64,000 bases of DNA. Origin: Spartinivicinus ruber. GTDB lineage: Bacteria; Pseudomonadota; Gammaproteobacteria; Pseudomonadales; Zooshikellaceae. Position 1 is the stretch's first letter; each line of letters opens with the position of its first letter. Location of the stretch: assembly GCF_011009015.1 (NCBI RefSeq), contig NZ_CP048878.1:3750354-3814353 (forward strand). The letters run 5' to 3'. The position numbers were made by a program, and so were the translations under genes. This document shows, one piece after another, positions 1 to 7,395 of the stretch. The notes beneath the pieces were generated by a model. That model was not told the DNA's origin, did no database searches, and saw only the letters and a list, made by a program, of their open reading frames with translations.

Positions 1-322
1 TATTAACTAAACTATCTTTTTTGTCCTTTAGATGCTTCACTTCCATTTCTAGCTTTCTCACCGACCAATGGTTTTGAGCAGCCAAACGAATAAGCTGCAT
101 CTGAGTCTGTGGCTCCTTCAAAGTCACTATATGCCTGATATAAGAAGACTTAAATCGATGGACTTTTAACAACGCTTTTACCATTGGATTTAGTGTAGCA
201 AATCTTGACCAGTGGGAAATTTCTGCTCTAGAAACACCTAGCTGGCCAGCAATTTGCTTTTGCGTCAATCCCTGCGCTTTGAGCTTTTTACACTCCTCTA
301 CCTGTAACCAAAAGTCATCCAT
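1..322 (-). CDS. ParB/KorB-type helix-turn-helix protein (partial, runs off the left edge)
   Basis: The reverse strand is open from an ATG at 322 to the window edge, about 107 codons. A GGGGG-rich ribosome site lies about six bases upstream of the ATG. Residues 18-38 form a helix-turn-helix of the ParB type (GLTQKQIAGQLGVSRAEIS). The following helices, ending in a WSVRKLE motif, match the DNA-binding core of ParB, KorB and Noc proteins. In chromosomal ParB an N-terminal CTPase/nuclease-like domain precedes this core; here the protein appears to begin directly at the helix-turn-helix. It is therefore either a short plasmid- or phage-type ParB-like regulator or a truncated derivative. The C-terminus lies outside the window, so its full size and a dimerisation domain cannot be judged. 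Confidence 0.7.
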   Translation of the reverse strand, partial: MDDFWLQVEECKKLKAQGLTQKQIAGQLGVSRAEISHWSRFATLNPMVKALLKVHRFKSSYIRHIVTLKEPQTQMQLIRLAAQNHWSVRKLEMEVKHLKDKKDSLVN

Positions 323-753
323 AGAAGACCCCCAAAACTCTGTGTAGCAAGTGCAATTGAGTGTAATACCGAATGACTATATTTTAAAAGAATGGATAGT
401 TACAAGCAGTTGTCACAACAAAACGGAGCGCTATCAAAAGTAAGCACTTATGCAGAACTATAAACCAACCTAATACAAGCAATAGTCCACCAACAAGCGT
501 TTTGAAAAATTAGTTATCACTTGCTTTAAAATACTAATTAGCAAGTACAAGTTTAATACTTATTGCTTTATATCAAGTATACGACATTTGCTACCAAAAA
601 ATCGTACTATTGGAAAAACCAATATTGTAAATTTTGTCAAGTTCCTATATAAAGTGCCGCGATAAATACTCAAATGGATAAACTAGATGTATTGAGTATA
701 TTTTTAACAATATTGTGAGACTCCATAACGAGTCAAGCATTGGAGGTTCAATA
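323..753. other. Intergenic region without a recognisable gene
   Basis: This AT-rich stretch separates the divergent ParB-like gene and the DUF6174 gene and must hold both promoters. A small inverted repeat ATTGG-aaaaa-CCAAT lies near 610-624. No convincing coding frame was found on either strand. Confidence 0.5.
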
Positions 754-1224
754 ATGATCTTAAAAAAAATACTACCTATCACTTTAGCTGCTACTTTATC
801 AACAACTGTTTCAGCTGATCCTTGGAGTGAAGATTTTACTAAAGACTTTAAACCTGAAGTCGCCACTTACCTAGCTAAATGGTATAAAGATAATTATAGC
901 AACTACACTTACATTTATCGGTATTTCTGTTTTTGTGCTGAGTCAGGTAAATCATTTACCGTTGACGTTAGAGATAACGAAGTCAAAAAAGTTACCTACA
1001 CCGACACTAATCAAGAAGTACCTGAATCCCATATGAGTATGTTTGATACCATAGATGGGCTTTTTGCTGACTTAGTTAAAGCAAACAAAAGTGCTCACAA
1101 AATAAATGTTCAATTTAACAAACGTTTTGGCAACCCAAGCAGTGTTTACATTGATTATGATCCACGTATCGCAGATGAAGAAACCGCCTATTCTATTGAC
1201 CAAATTTTCGTAATGTTGCCTTAA
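754..1224 (+). CDS. Secreted DUF6174-family protein
   Basis: The 156-residue product starts at the ATG at 754, which has a TGGAGG ribosome site nine bases upstream; an in-frame ATG at 715 lacks one. Residues 1-20 form a Sec signal peptide ending SADPW. The mature part carries the DUF6174 pattern: Tyr-rich YTYIYRYFCFC, a central TIDGLF, and a FGNPSSVYIDYDP segment near the C-terminus followed by acidic residues. The family is widespread in secreted or lipoprotein form and has no established function. The cysteine pair in the CFC motif may form a disulfide or bind a metal in the periplasm. It is transcribed alone. Confidence 0.72.
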   Translation: MILKKILPITLAATLSTTVSADPWSEDFTKDFKPEVATYLAKWYKDNYSNYTYIYRYFCFCAESGKSFTVDVRDNEVKKVTYTDTNQEVPESHMSMFDTIDGLFADLVKANKSAHKINVQFNKRFGNPSSVYIDYDPRIADEETAYSIDQIFVMLP

Positions 1225-1312
1225 ATAACAATTTTTTTACATTTAGCAATTCAAATAAAAAATGCTTTTTCACTCAAGTGAATACGGTTGTATAGTTTGA
1301 GTAAAAAGTGTA

Positions 1313-1340
1313 AAAATGCCAGCCAAGTATTAGGCATTTT
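1313..1340 (+). terminator. Stem-loop between the DUF6174 gene and the cysteine-repeat gene
   Basis: AAAATGCC at 1313-1320 pairs with GGCATTTT at 1333-1340 around a 12-base loop. The descending arm ends in T residues and is followed by CTTCTG. It may terminate the upstream gene, although it lies only 26 bases before the next start codon, so it could instead be a 5' leader hairpin of that gene. Confidence 0.4.
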
Positions 1341-1366
1341 CTTCTGTAAACAAAAGGGAGAGAAAT

Positions 1367-1768
1367 ATGGCTAAAATACAAAGTCTTTTAAAAACTATTG
1401 GTACTAGCTTTATTGCATTACACATGACGTCAGCAGCCATTGCTCAAGAAAATGTACCTGCTGTTGTAAAACCCCAGGGTATTTGCACAATGGATTATAA
1501 CCAGTGTGGCAATTCAAGTATTTGTGGCTGTCCAGATGGATATCAATATAATGCCGCTATTGGTTATTGCATCATTTCAGAGACTGACAATGCTAGCATG
1601 GCAGGCGTCGATAAAAGGGGTATCAAAAGCTCATGTTCTATTAAAGCCTCATCTGTCGCTGCTTGTACTCGTGATATCAACCGCTTTGGCAACCCAAGCG
1701 TTTGCAACTGCCCAGGCACCACAGAATATAACGAAGTACTAGGACACTGTATCGACTCTGTTCGCTAA
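1367..1768 (+). CDS. Secreted cysteine-rich protein with two tandem repeats
   Basis: The 133-residue product has a GGGAGAG ribosome site before the ATG and a Sec signal peptide of about 26 residues ending AIAQ. The mature chain holds two copies of a roughly 45-residue unit: a C-T-x-D pattern, then GN(S/P)S-(I/V)-C-x-C-P, then Y-N and G-(Y/H)-C-I. Each unit has a regular set of cysteines, which suggests disulfide-bonded small domains in the periplasm or outside the cell. I do not recognise a named family. The spacing resembles small EGF-like or knottin-like modules, but that is only analogy. It is a single gene flanked by hairpins. Confidence 0.65.
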   Translation: MAKIQSLLKTIGTSFIALHMTSAAIAQENVPAVVKPQGICTMDYNQCGNSSICGCPDGYQYNAAIGYCIISETDNASMAGVDKRGIKSSCSIKASSVAACTRDINRFGNPSVCNCPGTTEYNEVLGHCIDSVR

Positions 1769-1798
1769 ACTGTTAGGGTCATCAGTTATTTGATTATT

Positions 1799-1846
1799 AA
1801 CTGAATAAAAGATGATGGACTTATTCAACTCACCTTTTATTCAGTT
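1799..1846. terminator. Perfect 13-bp inverted repeat downstream of the cysteine-repeat gene
   Basis: AACTGAATAAAAG at 1799-1811 is the exact complement of CTTTTATTCAGTT at 1834-1846, with a 22-base loop. It starts 30 bases after the stop codon. No T-run follows, so it is a terminator-like or mRNA-stabilising hairpin rather than a textbook terminator. Confidence 0.45.
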
Positions 1847-2042
1847 ACATAACATGACTACTCCATTAATGAGACCCATGCCTCAGCAACCCACCTTCTT
1901 TAATGAGACAGCCACATAAAGTGTGAACAGCATCAAGCAACCTGCGCTACTCAAACTCTTCATTCCCGTTATGATAGTAAGCAAGCCACTCAGTTAAATG
2001 AGCCTTGACTAATTGTATAATCAATAGATGGGAGCCAATACA

Positions 2043-2249
2043 ATGAGTACTATCAGCACCCAGCCTACCAACCAAAACTCTTCTGTTTACCAAACACCTA
2101 CTGAAGTGAGAGATTCACCTCCTCAAACAAAACCAACAGTTGCTGATGAGCTAAATAGTATTGAACTAGCTAAAATGTTATGTATTATCGCTAAACAAGT
2201 GGCTTGTGCACCGCTAACTCACTCAGACAAAACTGATAAAAACAAATAG
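2043..2249 (+). CDS. Small hypothetical protein
   Basis: A 68-residue frame starts at the ATG at 2043 with a GGGAG site about ten bases upstream. An ATG at 2028 in the same frame overlaps that site and is less likely. The N-terminal half is Ser/Thr/Pro/Gln rich and probably disordered. The middle (ADELNSIELAKMLCIIAKQV) could form one amphipathic helix, and the tail is polar. I recognise no family. Good start signals support it being real; the low-complexity sequence leaves doubt. Confidence 0.4.
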   Translation: MSTISTQPTNQNSSVYQTPTEVRDSPPQTKPTVADELNSIELAKMLCIIAKQVACAPLTHSDKTDKNK

Positions 2250-2303
2250 CCTACTGATTACACATCAGTCAACAGTATGCGTATTTTTGTGATTAATTTA
2301 AAG

Positions 2304-3059
2304 CTAAAATACAATAGGTGCTTTATATTTATCAAAAATTCGTTTGACTTCCCCTGAACTAATCAAAGCAGCTAATGCCACATCAAACTTATCTCTATTG
2401 ACATAGTGAGGCGAACGTTTGGAGATAGCAAAATAATTAGGTATTTTGCTTTCATGTTTATAGTCCAAATAATGGTATGACAAATTTAGTTCTGCAATTG
2501 GCTGCTCAATGTGCTCTTTGTCCTGTTCCAGTACTGCAATTATATTCACGTCTTTATTTACTAACCCTACCACCATAGCATCAAAACTACGATAAGGTGT
2601 TTTACTGATTTGTGTTGATTGGTCCAAAGCATCAAAGTACGATGTCTCAAGCTTCACCCCTAATTTAAACTGTTTTAGGGTTTCAAACTGGTCTACCTCT
2701 ACAGGGTTATCTTTTAACACAATAAACAACGTATCTTTTTGTCGGTATCCTAGCGGTTTTAAATAATGCACGATTGACTCTCTTTCTTTGGAATAAGATA
2801 CTCTTGGGATTATGTCAATCAAACCTCTGCGCGCATCCGTCATACTCTTTTGAAACGGTGCTCTACGCCACACCAGTCGATAGTCCAGTTGTTTAGCTAA
2901 CAACTCAAGTATATCCACCATCGGCCCAGCGACTTGGTTATTTTCCAAAAACATCAATGGTGGTCGCTCACGGAAGTCCGCTCGCAATACTTTTATGCCA
3001 GAAAAACCTAGTGTTGGTTGAATAAACAACAGAAGCAGTACAATAAGCATCTTCTTCAT
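2304..3059 (-). CDS. Solitary periplasmic substrate-binding protein (SBP_bac_3-like)
   Basis: The product has 251 residues from the ATG at 3059, which follows a GCGAGAGA ribosome site; an upstream in-frame ATG at 3083 would add eight polar residues ahead of the signal peptide. After the signal peptide, the chain follows the two-lobe type 2 periplasmic-binding fold: an N-terminal ligand loop (DFRERPPLMFLENNQVAG), a DIIPRVSYSKERE segment and a C-terminal helix SSGEVKRIFDKY. Such proteins bind amino acids or similar small polar ligands. No permease or ATPase gene is adjacent, so it probably feeds a distant transporter or acts as a sensor. It is one of seven such orphan proteins in this window. 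Confidence 0.72.
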   Translation of the reverse strand: MKKMLIVLLLLFIQPTLGFSGIKVLRADFRERPPLMFLENNQVAGPMVDILELLAKQLDYRLVWRRAPFQKSMTDARRGLIDIIPRVSYSKERESIVHYLKPLGYRQKDTLFIVLKDNPVEVDQFETLKQFKLGVKLETSYFDALDQSTQISKTPYRSFDAMVVGLVNKDVNIIAVLEQDKEHIEQPIAELNLSYHYLDYKHESKIPNYFAISKRSPHYVNRDKFDVALAALISSGEVKRIFDKYKAPIVF

Positions 3060-3445
3060 GATCAATCTCTCGCTTTTCGACATGGCTATATTGCTTCGAT
3101 AAAACCCAGCAATAACCTATTAACTCCAAAACCTTTCTATATAAGGCTATTATTTATGCTTCATATGATATACCCAGCATATGAAGTACAAATTAATGGC
3201 TATATTTTATACACCAGAGTACATTAAATTATTATACCCATTAAAGTAACATTTTAATATAAGCGTTCAAATTGTTATGAATACTCTGTTACCATCCACT
3301 GTCAGTTAGGCTTAACAAGTAAAAATGAATTCTATGAACTTTATGAACAAAACATTCTTTAAGCACATAACCTTTTCATTTTCCCACAGGTCGGTAATGT
3401 ATCAACTGTAGTGCTGAAAAATAATTATTAAACCAAGGAGTCACT
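3060..3445. other. Intergenic region with a 9-bp inverted repeat upstream of tctC
   Basis: This region separates the divergent binding-protein gene and tctC and must hold both promoters. CTTCATATG at 3159-3167 pairs with CATATGAAG at 3178-3186 across ten bases, a plausible operator or leader hairpin. No gene was found here. Confidence 0.45.
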
Positions 3446-4444
3446 ATGCCAATTCTATCCAAATCTATTCACAGCTGTTTTAATCGAATCAAAACCTCTA
3501 TCTGTGCATTGACACTGGCTTTAAGCTTTAACAGCTATGCTACAGACACATCCGATATTCATTTTCTTGTACCAGGTGGTGCAGGTGGTGGTTGGGACTC
3601 AACTGCCCGAGCCACAGGTGCCACACTAAAAGAAGCTGGTTTAGCTGATAAAGTATCCTACCAAAACCTTTCTGGTGGAGGTGGCGGAAAAGCCATTGCT
3701 TATCTCATCGAAACAGCCAAAAAACAGCAAAATACATTAATGGTTAACTCTACTCCTATTGTTATTCGCTCATTGGCTGGCGTGTTCCCCCAAACCTACC
3801 GTGACTTAACGCCTATCGCAGCAATAATTGCTGATTATGGCGCGTTCATTGTGAAAAATGATGCACCTTATAAAGACTGGAATCAGTTGATTACAGAGTA
3901 TAAAAAATCCCCCGCTAAAATTAAGTTTGCTGGTGGATCCACTCGTGGCAGCATGGATCATTTGATTGCAGCAGCTGCTGTACAAAATGCCGGGCTTAAT
4001 CCACGTCAACTTCGCTATATACCTTATGATGCTGGTGCAAAAGCAATGGCTTCGCTACTGTCTGGCGAAACACAAGTGCTTTCCACAGGTTTCGGTGAAG
4101 CATTAGAGTTAGCAAAATCAGGACAAGTTAGAATATTAGCTATTACCGCTCCTGAACGTCTGAAAGCAGCACCCGATGTTCCCACTTTAAAAGAAATGGG
4201 TAACCCAACGGTATTTGCCAACTGGCGAGGTTTTTTTGCTGCACCGAATCTTGCCAAACCCAAAGCGGAAGCATTCGCCAAACTATTAGCAGAGATGCAG
4301 CAATCAACTGCCTGGAACACCACCCGTGATCGTTATGGTTGGATTGATAATTATAAAGCCAATGACGAGTTTATTGCTTTTCTAGATGAACAAGAAAAAA
4401 CCATGAAAGCACTCATGCAATCACTGGGCTTTCTAAAAAAATAA
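3446..4444 (+). CDS. tctC: Tripartite tricarboxylate transporter, substrate-binding protein TctC
   Basis: The 332-residue periplasmic protein captures a carboxylate such as citrate for the TctAB membrane complex. The ATG follows AAGGAG by six bases. A Sec signal peptide spans about residues 1-32 (cleavage near SYAT). The mature chain opens with IHFLVPGGAGGGWDS, the glycine-rich loop that binds a ligand carboxylate in the TctC/Bug family. Family features continue with GSTRGSMDHL, PYDAGAKAMASLLSGE and a C-terminal helical tail. Length and order match the family. It is the first gene of a tctC-tctB-tctA operon. Similar proteins serve ligands from citrate to aromatic acids, so the substrate is unproven. 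Confidence 0.9.
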   Translation: MPILSKSIHSCFNRIKTSICALTLALSFNSYATDTSDIHFLVPGGAGGGWDSTARATGATLKEAGLADKVSYQNLSGGGGGKAIAYLIETAKKQQNTLMVNSTPIVIRSLAGVFPQTYRDLTPIAAIIADYGAFIVKNDAPYKDWNQLITEYKKSPAKIKFAGGSTRGSMDHLIAAAAVQNAGLNPRQLRYIPYDAGAKAMASLLSGETQVLSTGFGEALELAKSGQVRILAITAPERLKAAPDVPTLKEMGNPTVFANWRGFFAAPNLAKPKAEAFAKLLAEMQQSTAWNTTRDRYGWIDNYKANDEFIAFLDEQEKTMKALMQSLGFLKK

Positions 4445-4527
4445 CTCATATTTAGGCGCTATAAGTTAGACCACCTGACACTTGTAGTGCCCATAATAAC
4501 AATAACTGACAACGCAGGAATCCTCCC

Positions 4528-5004
4528 ATGCTCACTACCGATCGAATTGGCGGAATGGTATTTTTAGCCTTTTCCCTGGGCTATGGTTACTGTACAACTT
4601 TAATTCCAGATTATCCTGGTTCAGAGTTTGAACCTGTAACAGCAAAAACATTTCCATATTTGCTAAGTGTTTTAGGTTGCCTGGTGGCTTTGTGCTTATT
4701 ACTTGCACCAACCCAACAAACCACTAATACTCATGTTAAAAAAAATACCCAGCCATTTAATTGGTATACGACGACTGCTTTACTAGTTGCAATGGCTGTA
4801 TATGGGCTAATAGTTGAATGGTTAGGTTTTATTTTAGCCACTATTTTGTTTTTAATAGCAGGTTATCGCATTCTAGGTGAAAAACGCATAAAAGTTTTAT
4901 TGCTTGCCTCAGTCCCTGTTGTTGTTATTTTCTGGGTATTTCTCACTCAAGTACTTGATGTATACCTGACTCCCGGCAGAGTTTTTGATGGATTGGGGGG
5001 TTAA
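4528..5004 (+). CDS. tctB: Tripartite tricarboxylate transporter, small membrane subunit TctB
   Basis: The 158-residue product has four predicted membrane segments (about residues 7-25, 45-62, 80-100 and 113-145), the size and topology of TctB. It is the small integral subunit that pairs with TctA in ion-driven carboxylate import. The gene lies 83 bases after tctC and ends three bases before the tctA start, which indicates co-transcription and coupled translation. TctB proteins are poorly conserved in sequence, so the assignment rests on topology and position. Confidence 0.85.
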   Translation: MLTTDRIGGMVFLAFSLGYGYCTTLIPDYPGSEFEPVTAKTFPYLLSVLGCLVALCLLLAPTQQTTNTHVKKNTQPFNWYTTTALLVAMAVYGLIVEWLGFILATILFLIAGYRILGEKRIKVLLLASVPVVVIFWVFLTQVLDVYLTPGRVFDGLGG

Positions 5005-5007
5005 ACA

Positions 5008-6561
5008 ATGTGGGACGGTATTGTATTAGGTTTTAGTACGGCAACCAATCTGACCAACATCATGATGGTTATAGTTGGCTGCTTTGTTGGCACCTTAATT
5101 GGTATGCTACCTGGTCTAGGGCCAATTTCAGCCATCGCATTAATGATCCCTATTACCTACGGATTAGACCCTGCAAGTGGTATTATCTTAATGGCAGGGG
5201 TTTATTATGGTGCTATTTTTGGAGGCTCAACTTCATCTATTTTAATTAATGCTCCAGGCTGTTCAGCCACAGTTGTTACTGCGTTTGATGGTTTTCCCTT
5301 GGCACAAAAAGGCCAAGCAGGTAAAGCACTGGCATTGGCTGCTTATTCTTCATTTATTGGTGGTACATTAGCAGCACTGATTCTACTAGTGGCTGCTCCC
5401 ATGCTTGCTTCAGTATCCCTTAGTTTTCAATCCAGCGATTATTTTGCCTTAATGGTGGTCGGTCTTACCGCAATTGCTGCTTTTGCTGGCAAAGGGCAAT
5501 TTTTAAAATCCTGTGTCATGGTCATCCTTGGTTTAATGCTGTCAACCATTGGCACTGACCAGTCTTCAGGAATTCAACGCTTTACTTTTGGTCGACTTGA
5601 CCTTATTGACGGTTTAAGCTTTTTATTATTAGCCATGGCAACCTTTGCCTTAGCAGAAGCCTTAATTGCAGCACAACAATACACGACAAACCCATTAGCC
5701 AATCAATCCGCCTTAATGAAAAAGCCTACCTTAAAAGACATGGCATTAACTAAACAGGAAGTAAAAGCCGTTGCTCCTGTTGTTGGCAGGTCATCAATTT
5801 TAGGGTTTTTGATTGGGGTATTACCTGGCGCGGGTGCTACCATTGCCGCTTTTATGGCCTATGGCACCGAGCGTAACCTTGCTAATAAAGCAGCCAGAGA
5901 TGAATTTGGTAAAGGTAGTATTAAAGGCCTGGCCGCACCGGAAGCTGCCAACAATGCAGCCTCAACGGGCTCTTTTGTCCCTCTACTCACATTGGGCATT
6001 CCCGGTTCTGGCACCACCGCCATTATGTTAGGAGCGCTTATTTCTTATGGCATTCAACCAGGCCCTAGATTATTTTTGGATAACCCAGAAGTATTCTGGT
6101 CTGTGATTGTCTCAATGTACTTGGGAAATATTGTGTTATTAATCCTTAATCTGCCACTGATTCCTTATTTGGCTCGTTTATTAACCATACCGCAACAGTT
6201 GTTAATTCCATTAATTGTATTTTTCTCTTTAGCCGGGGTTTATTTAGTCAGCTTTAATAGTGTAGATATTTTAATCATGACATTATTTGCTGCTGCCGCT
6301 ATTGGTTTAAGAAAACTGCAATTTCCTATGGCCCCTTTACTGCTTGGGTTTATTTTAGGTGGCATGCTGGAAAATAATTTACGTCGAGCATTGCTGATCA
6401 GTGATGGTAGCTTAAACTTTCTTTGGGAGAGGCCATTAACCCTTAGTTTAATCTTACTAGCCCTAGTATTAGGCCTACTACCTGCTATTAGGCATTGGTT
6501 AGATCATCGTGCAAATAAAAAACAAGACCAACTCGCTGATTCAACTATATCAGCAGGATAG
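5008..6561 (+). CDS. tctA: Tripartite tricarboxylate transporter, large permease TctA
   Basis: The 517-residue inner-membrane permease carries the hallmark duplicated motifs of the family. GCFVGTLIGMLPGLGPISAI lies near residue 25, a second glycine-rich IGVLPGAGATIAAFMAYGTE lies near residue 268, and AAPEAANNAASTGSFVPLLT follows. About twelve hydrophobic segments are visible. With TctB it moves the ligand delivered by TctC, driven by a cation gradient. It is the last gene of the operon and faces the two-component genes tail to tail, with a hairpin between them. Confidence 0.92.
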   Translation: MWDGIVLGFSTATNLTNIMMVIVGCFVGTLIGMLPGLGPISAIALMIPITYGLDPASGIILMAGVYYGAIFGGSTSSILINAPGCSATVVTAFDGFPLAQKGQAGKALALAAYSSFIGGTLAALILLVAAPMLASVSLSFQSSDYFALMVVGLTAIAAFAGKGQFLKSCVMVILGLMLSTIGTDQSSGIQRFTFGRLDLIDGLSFLLLAMATFALAEALIAAQQYTTNPLANQSALMKKPTLKDMALTKQEVKAVAPVVGRSSILGFLIGVLPGAGATIAAFMAYGTERNLANKAARDEFGKGSIKGLAAPEAANNAASTGSFVPLLTLGIPGSGTTAIMLGALISYGIQPGPRLFLDNPEVFWSVIVSMYLGNIVLLILNLPLIPYLARLLTIPQQLLIPLIVFFSLAGVYLVSFNSVDILIMTLFAAAAIGLRKLQFPMAPLLLGFILGGMLENNLRRALLISDGSLNFLWERPLTLSLILLALVLGLLPAIRHWLDHRANKKQDQLADSTISAG

Positions 6562-6595
6562 TTTGACTAGGCTACACTCAAATGTCGCTTTAGCT

Positions 6596-6623
6596 CTTGA
6601 TGGGCTGATAATAGCCCTTCAAG
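6596..6623. terminator. Stem-loop between convergent tctA and the response-regulator gene
   Basis: CTTGA-T-GGGCT at 6596-6606 pairs with AGCCC-T-TCAAG at 6613-6623 with one mismatch and a six-base loop. It lies 35 bases after the tctA stop, between convergent genes, which suits a bidirectional terminator. Neither side has a strong T-run. Confidence 0.5.
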
Positions 6624-6692
6624 ATTAATGAAGAATAAACATTTAATCCATACTTCACATCAAAATTATTTTCTTCTCCTTTTGCACCTTAC

Positions 6693-7376
6693 CTAAGAGA
6701 GTGAGTATCTTCTTTCAGGTCTGCCCACATCTCCATACACCAATGAACACCGCAACTGTCCACAACTCACTAAATATTCTAAATAACGGCGTGCCGTCGT
6801 GCGGCTAATGCCAATTAACTCACCCACTTGCTCTGCATTTAAAATAACCTGTGGCTCGTTAAAAACATGTTGCACCTTTTCCAAGGTAGGTTTTTGTAGC
6901 CCTTTGGGCAGTACTCGTCGTTTAGTTTCTGCTGGTACGGCTGGCGTGATCAACTGGTCAATATCCGTTTGTTGTAATTGCTCCAATTGATTCAATTGCC
7001 GCCAATAGTTGTGGTATTTTTGTAACGCTTCAGAAAAACGATCAAATATGACAGGCTTTATAATATAATCAATCACTCCACCTCGTAAGGCTGTTTGTAA
7101 GGTTGTAATGTCTTTAGCCGCGGTGATTAAAATAACGTCCGATTTAGCCCCCTCTGTACGTAACTGTTGTAAAAATGACAAACCACTTCCATCAGGAAAA
7201 TAAACATCCAACAAGACCAACTGTGGTTTTAAGATAGTAACCAGTTCTTTGGCTTCTACTAAATTGTAGGCAATTCCCACCACCTCAAAACCCGCGATTT
7301 TTTCCACGAACAAACGTTGAATCTCGGCGATATCGGGGTCATCTTCAACAATTACAACACTAATTAATGTAGCCAT
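6693..7376 (-). CDS. CitB/DcuR-family response regulator
   Basis: The 227-residue protein has an N-terminal receiver domain with the acidic pair (VEDDPD), the phospho-acceptor Asp in LVLLDVYFPDG near residue 56, and the conserved Lys in DYIIKPV near residue 107. The C-terminal part holds a helix-turn-helix (AEQVGELIGISRTTARRYLEYL) as in CitB, DpiA and DcuR. These regulators switch on carboxylate transport and metabolism genes. The gene starts 19 bases after the histidine kinase gene ends, so both form one operon. The likely target is the convergent tctCBA operon. It is not the OmpR-type TctD normally linked to tct genes. Confidence 0.88.
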   Translation of the reverse strand: MATLISVVIVEDDPDIAEIQRLFVEKIAGFEVVGIAYNLVEAKELVTILKPQLVLLDVYFPDGSGLSFLQQLRTEGAKSDVILITAAKDITTLQTALRGGVIDYIIKPVIFDRFSEALQKYHNYWRQLNQLEQLQQTDIDQLITPAVPAETKRRVLPKGLQKPTLEKVQHVFNEPQVILNAEQVGELIGISRTTARRYLEYLVSCGQLRCSLVYGDVGRPERRYSLS

Positions 7377-7395
7377 AGGCTAAATACAACTCTTA

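Noticed and set aside
645-866. A 73-codon frame on the minus strand
   Set aside because: It is antisense to the start of the DUF6174 gene and shows no protein-like pattern or ribosome site.
3018-3227. A 69-codon frame on the plus strand upstream of tctC
   Set aside because: It overlaps the opposite signal-peptide region of the binding-protein gene and runs through an inverted repeat; it looks like chance.
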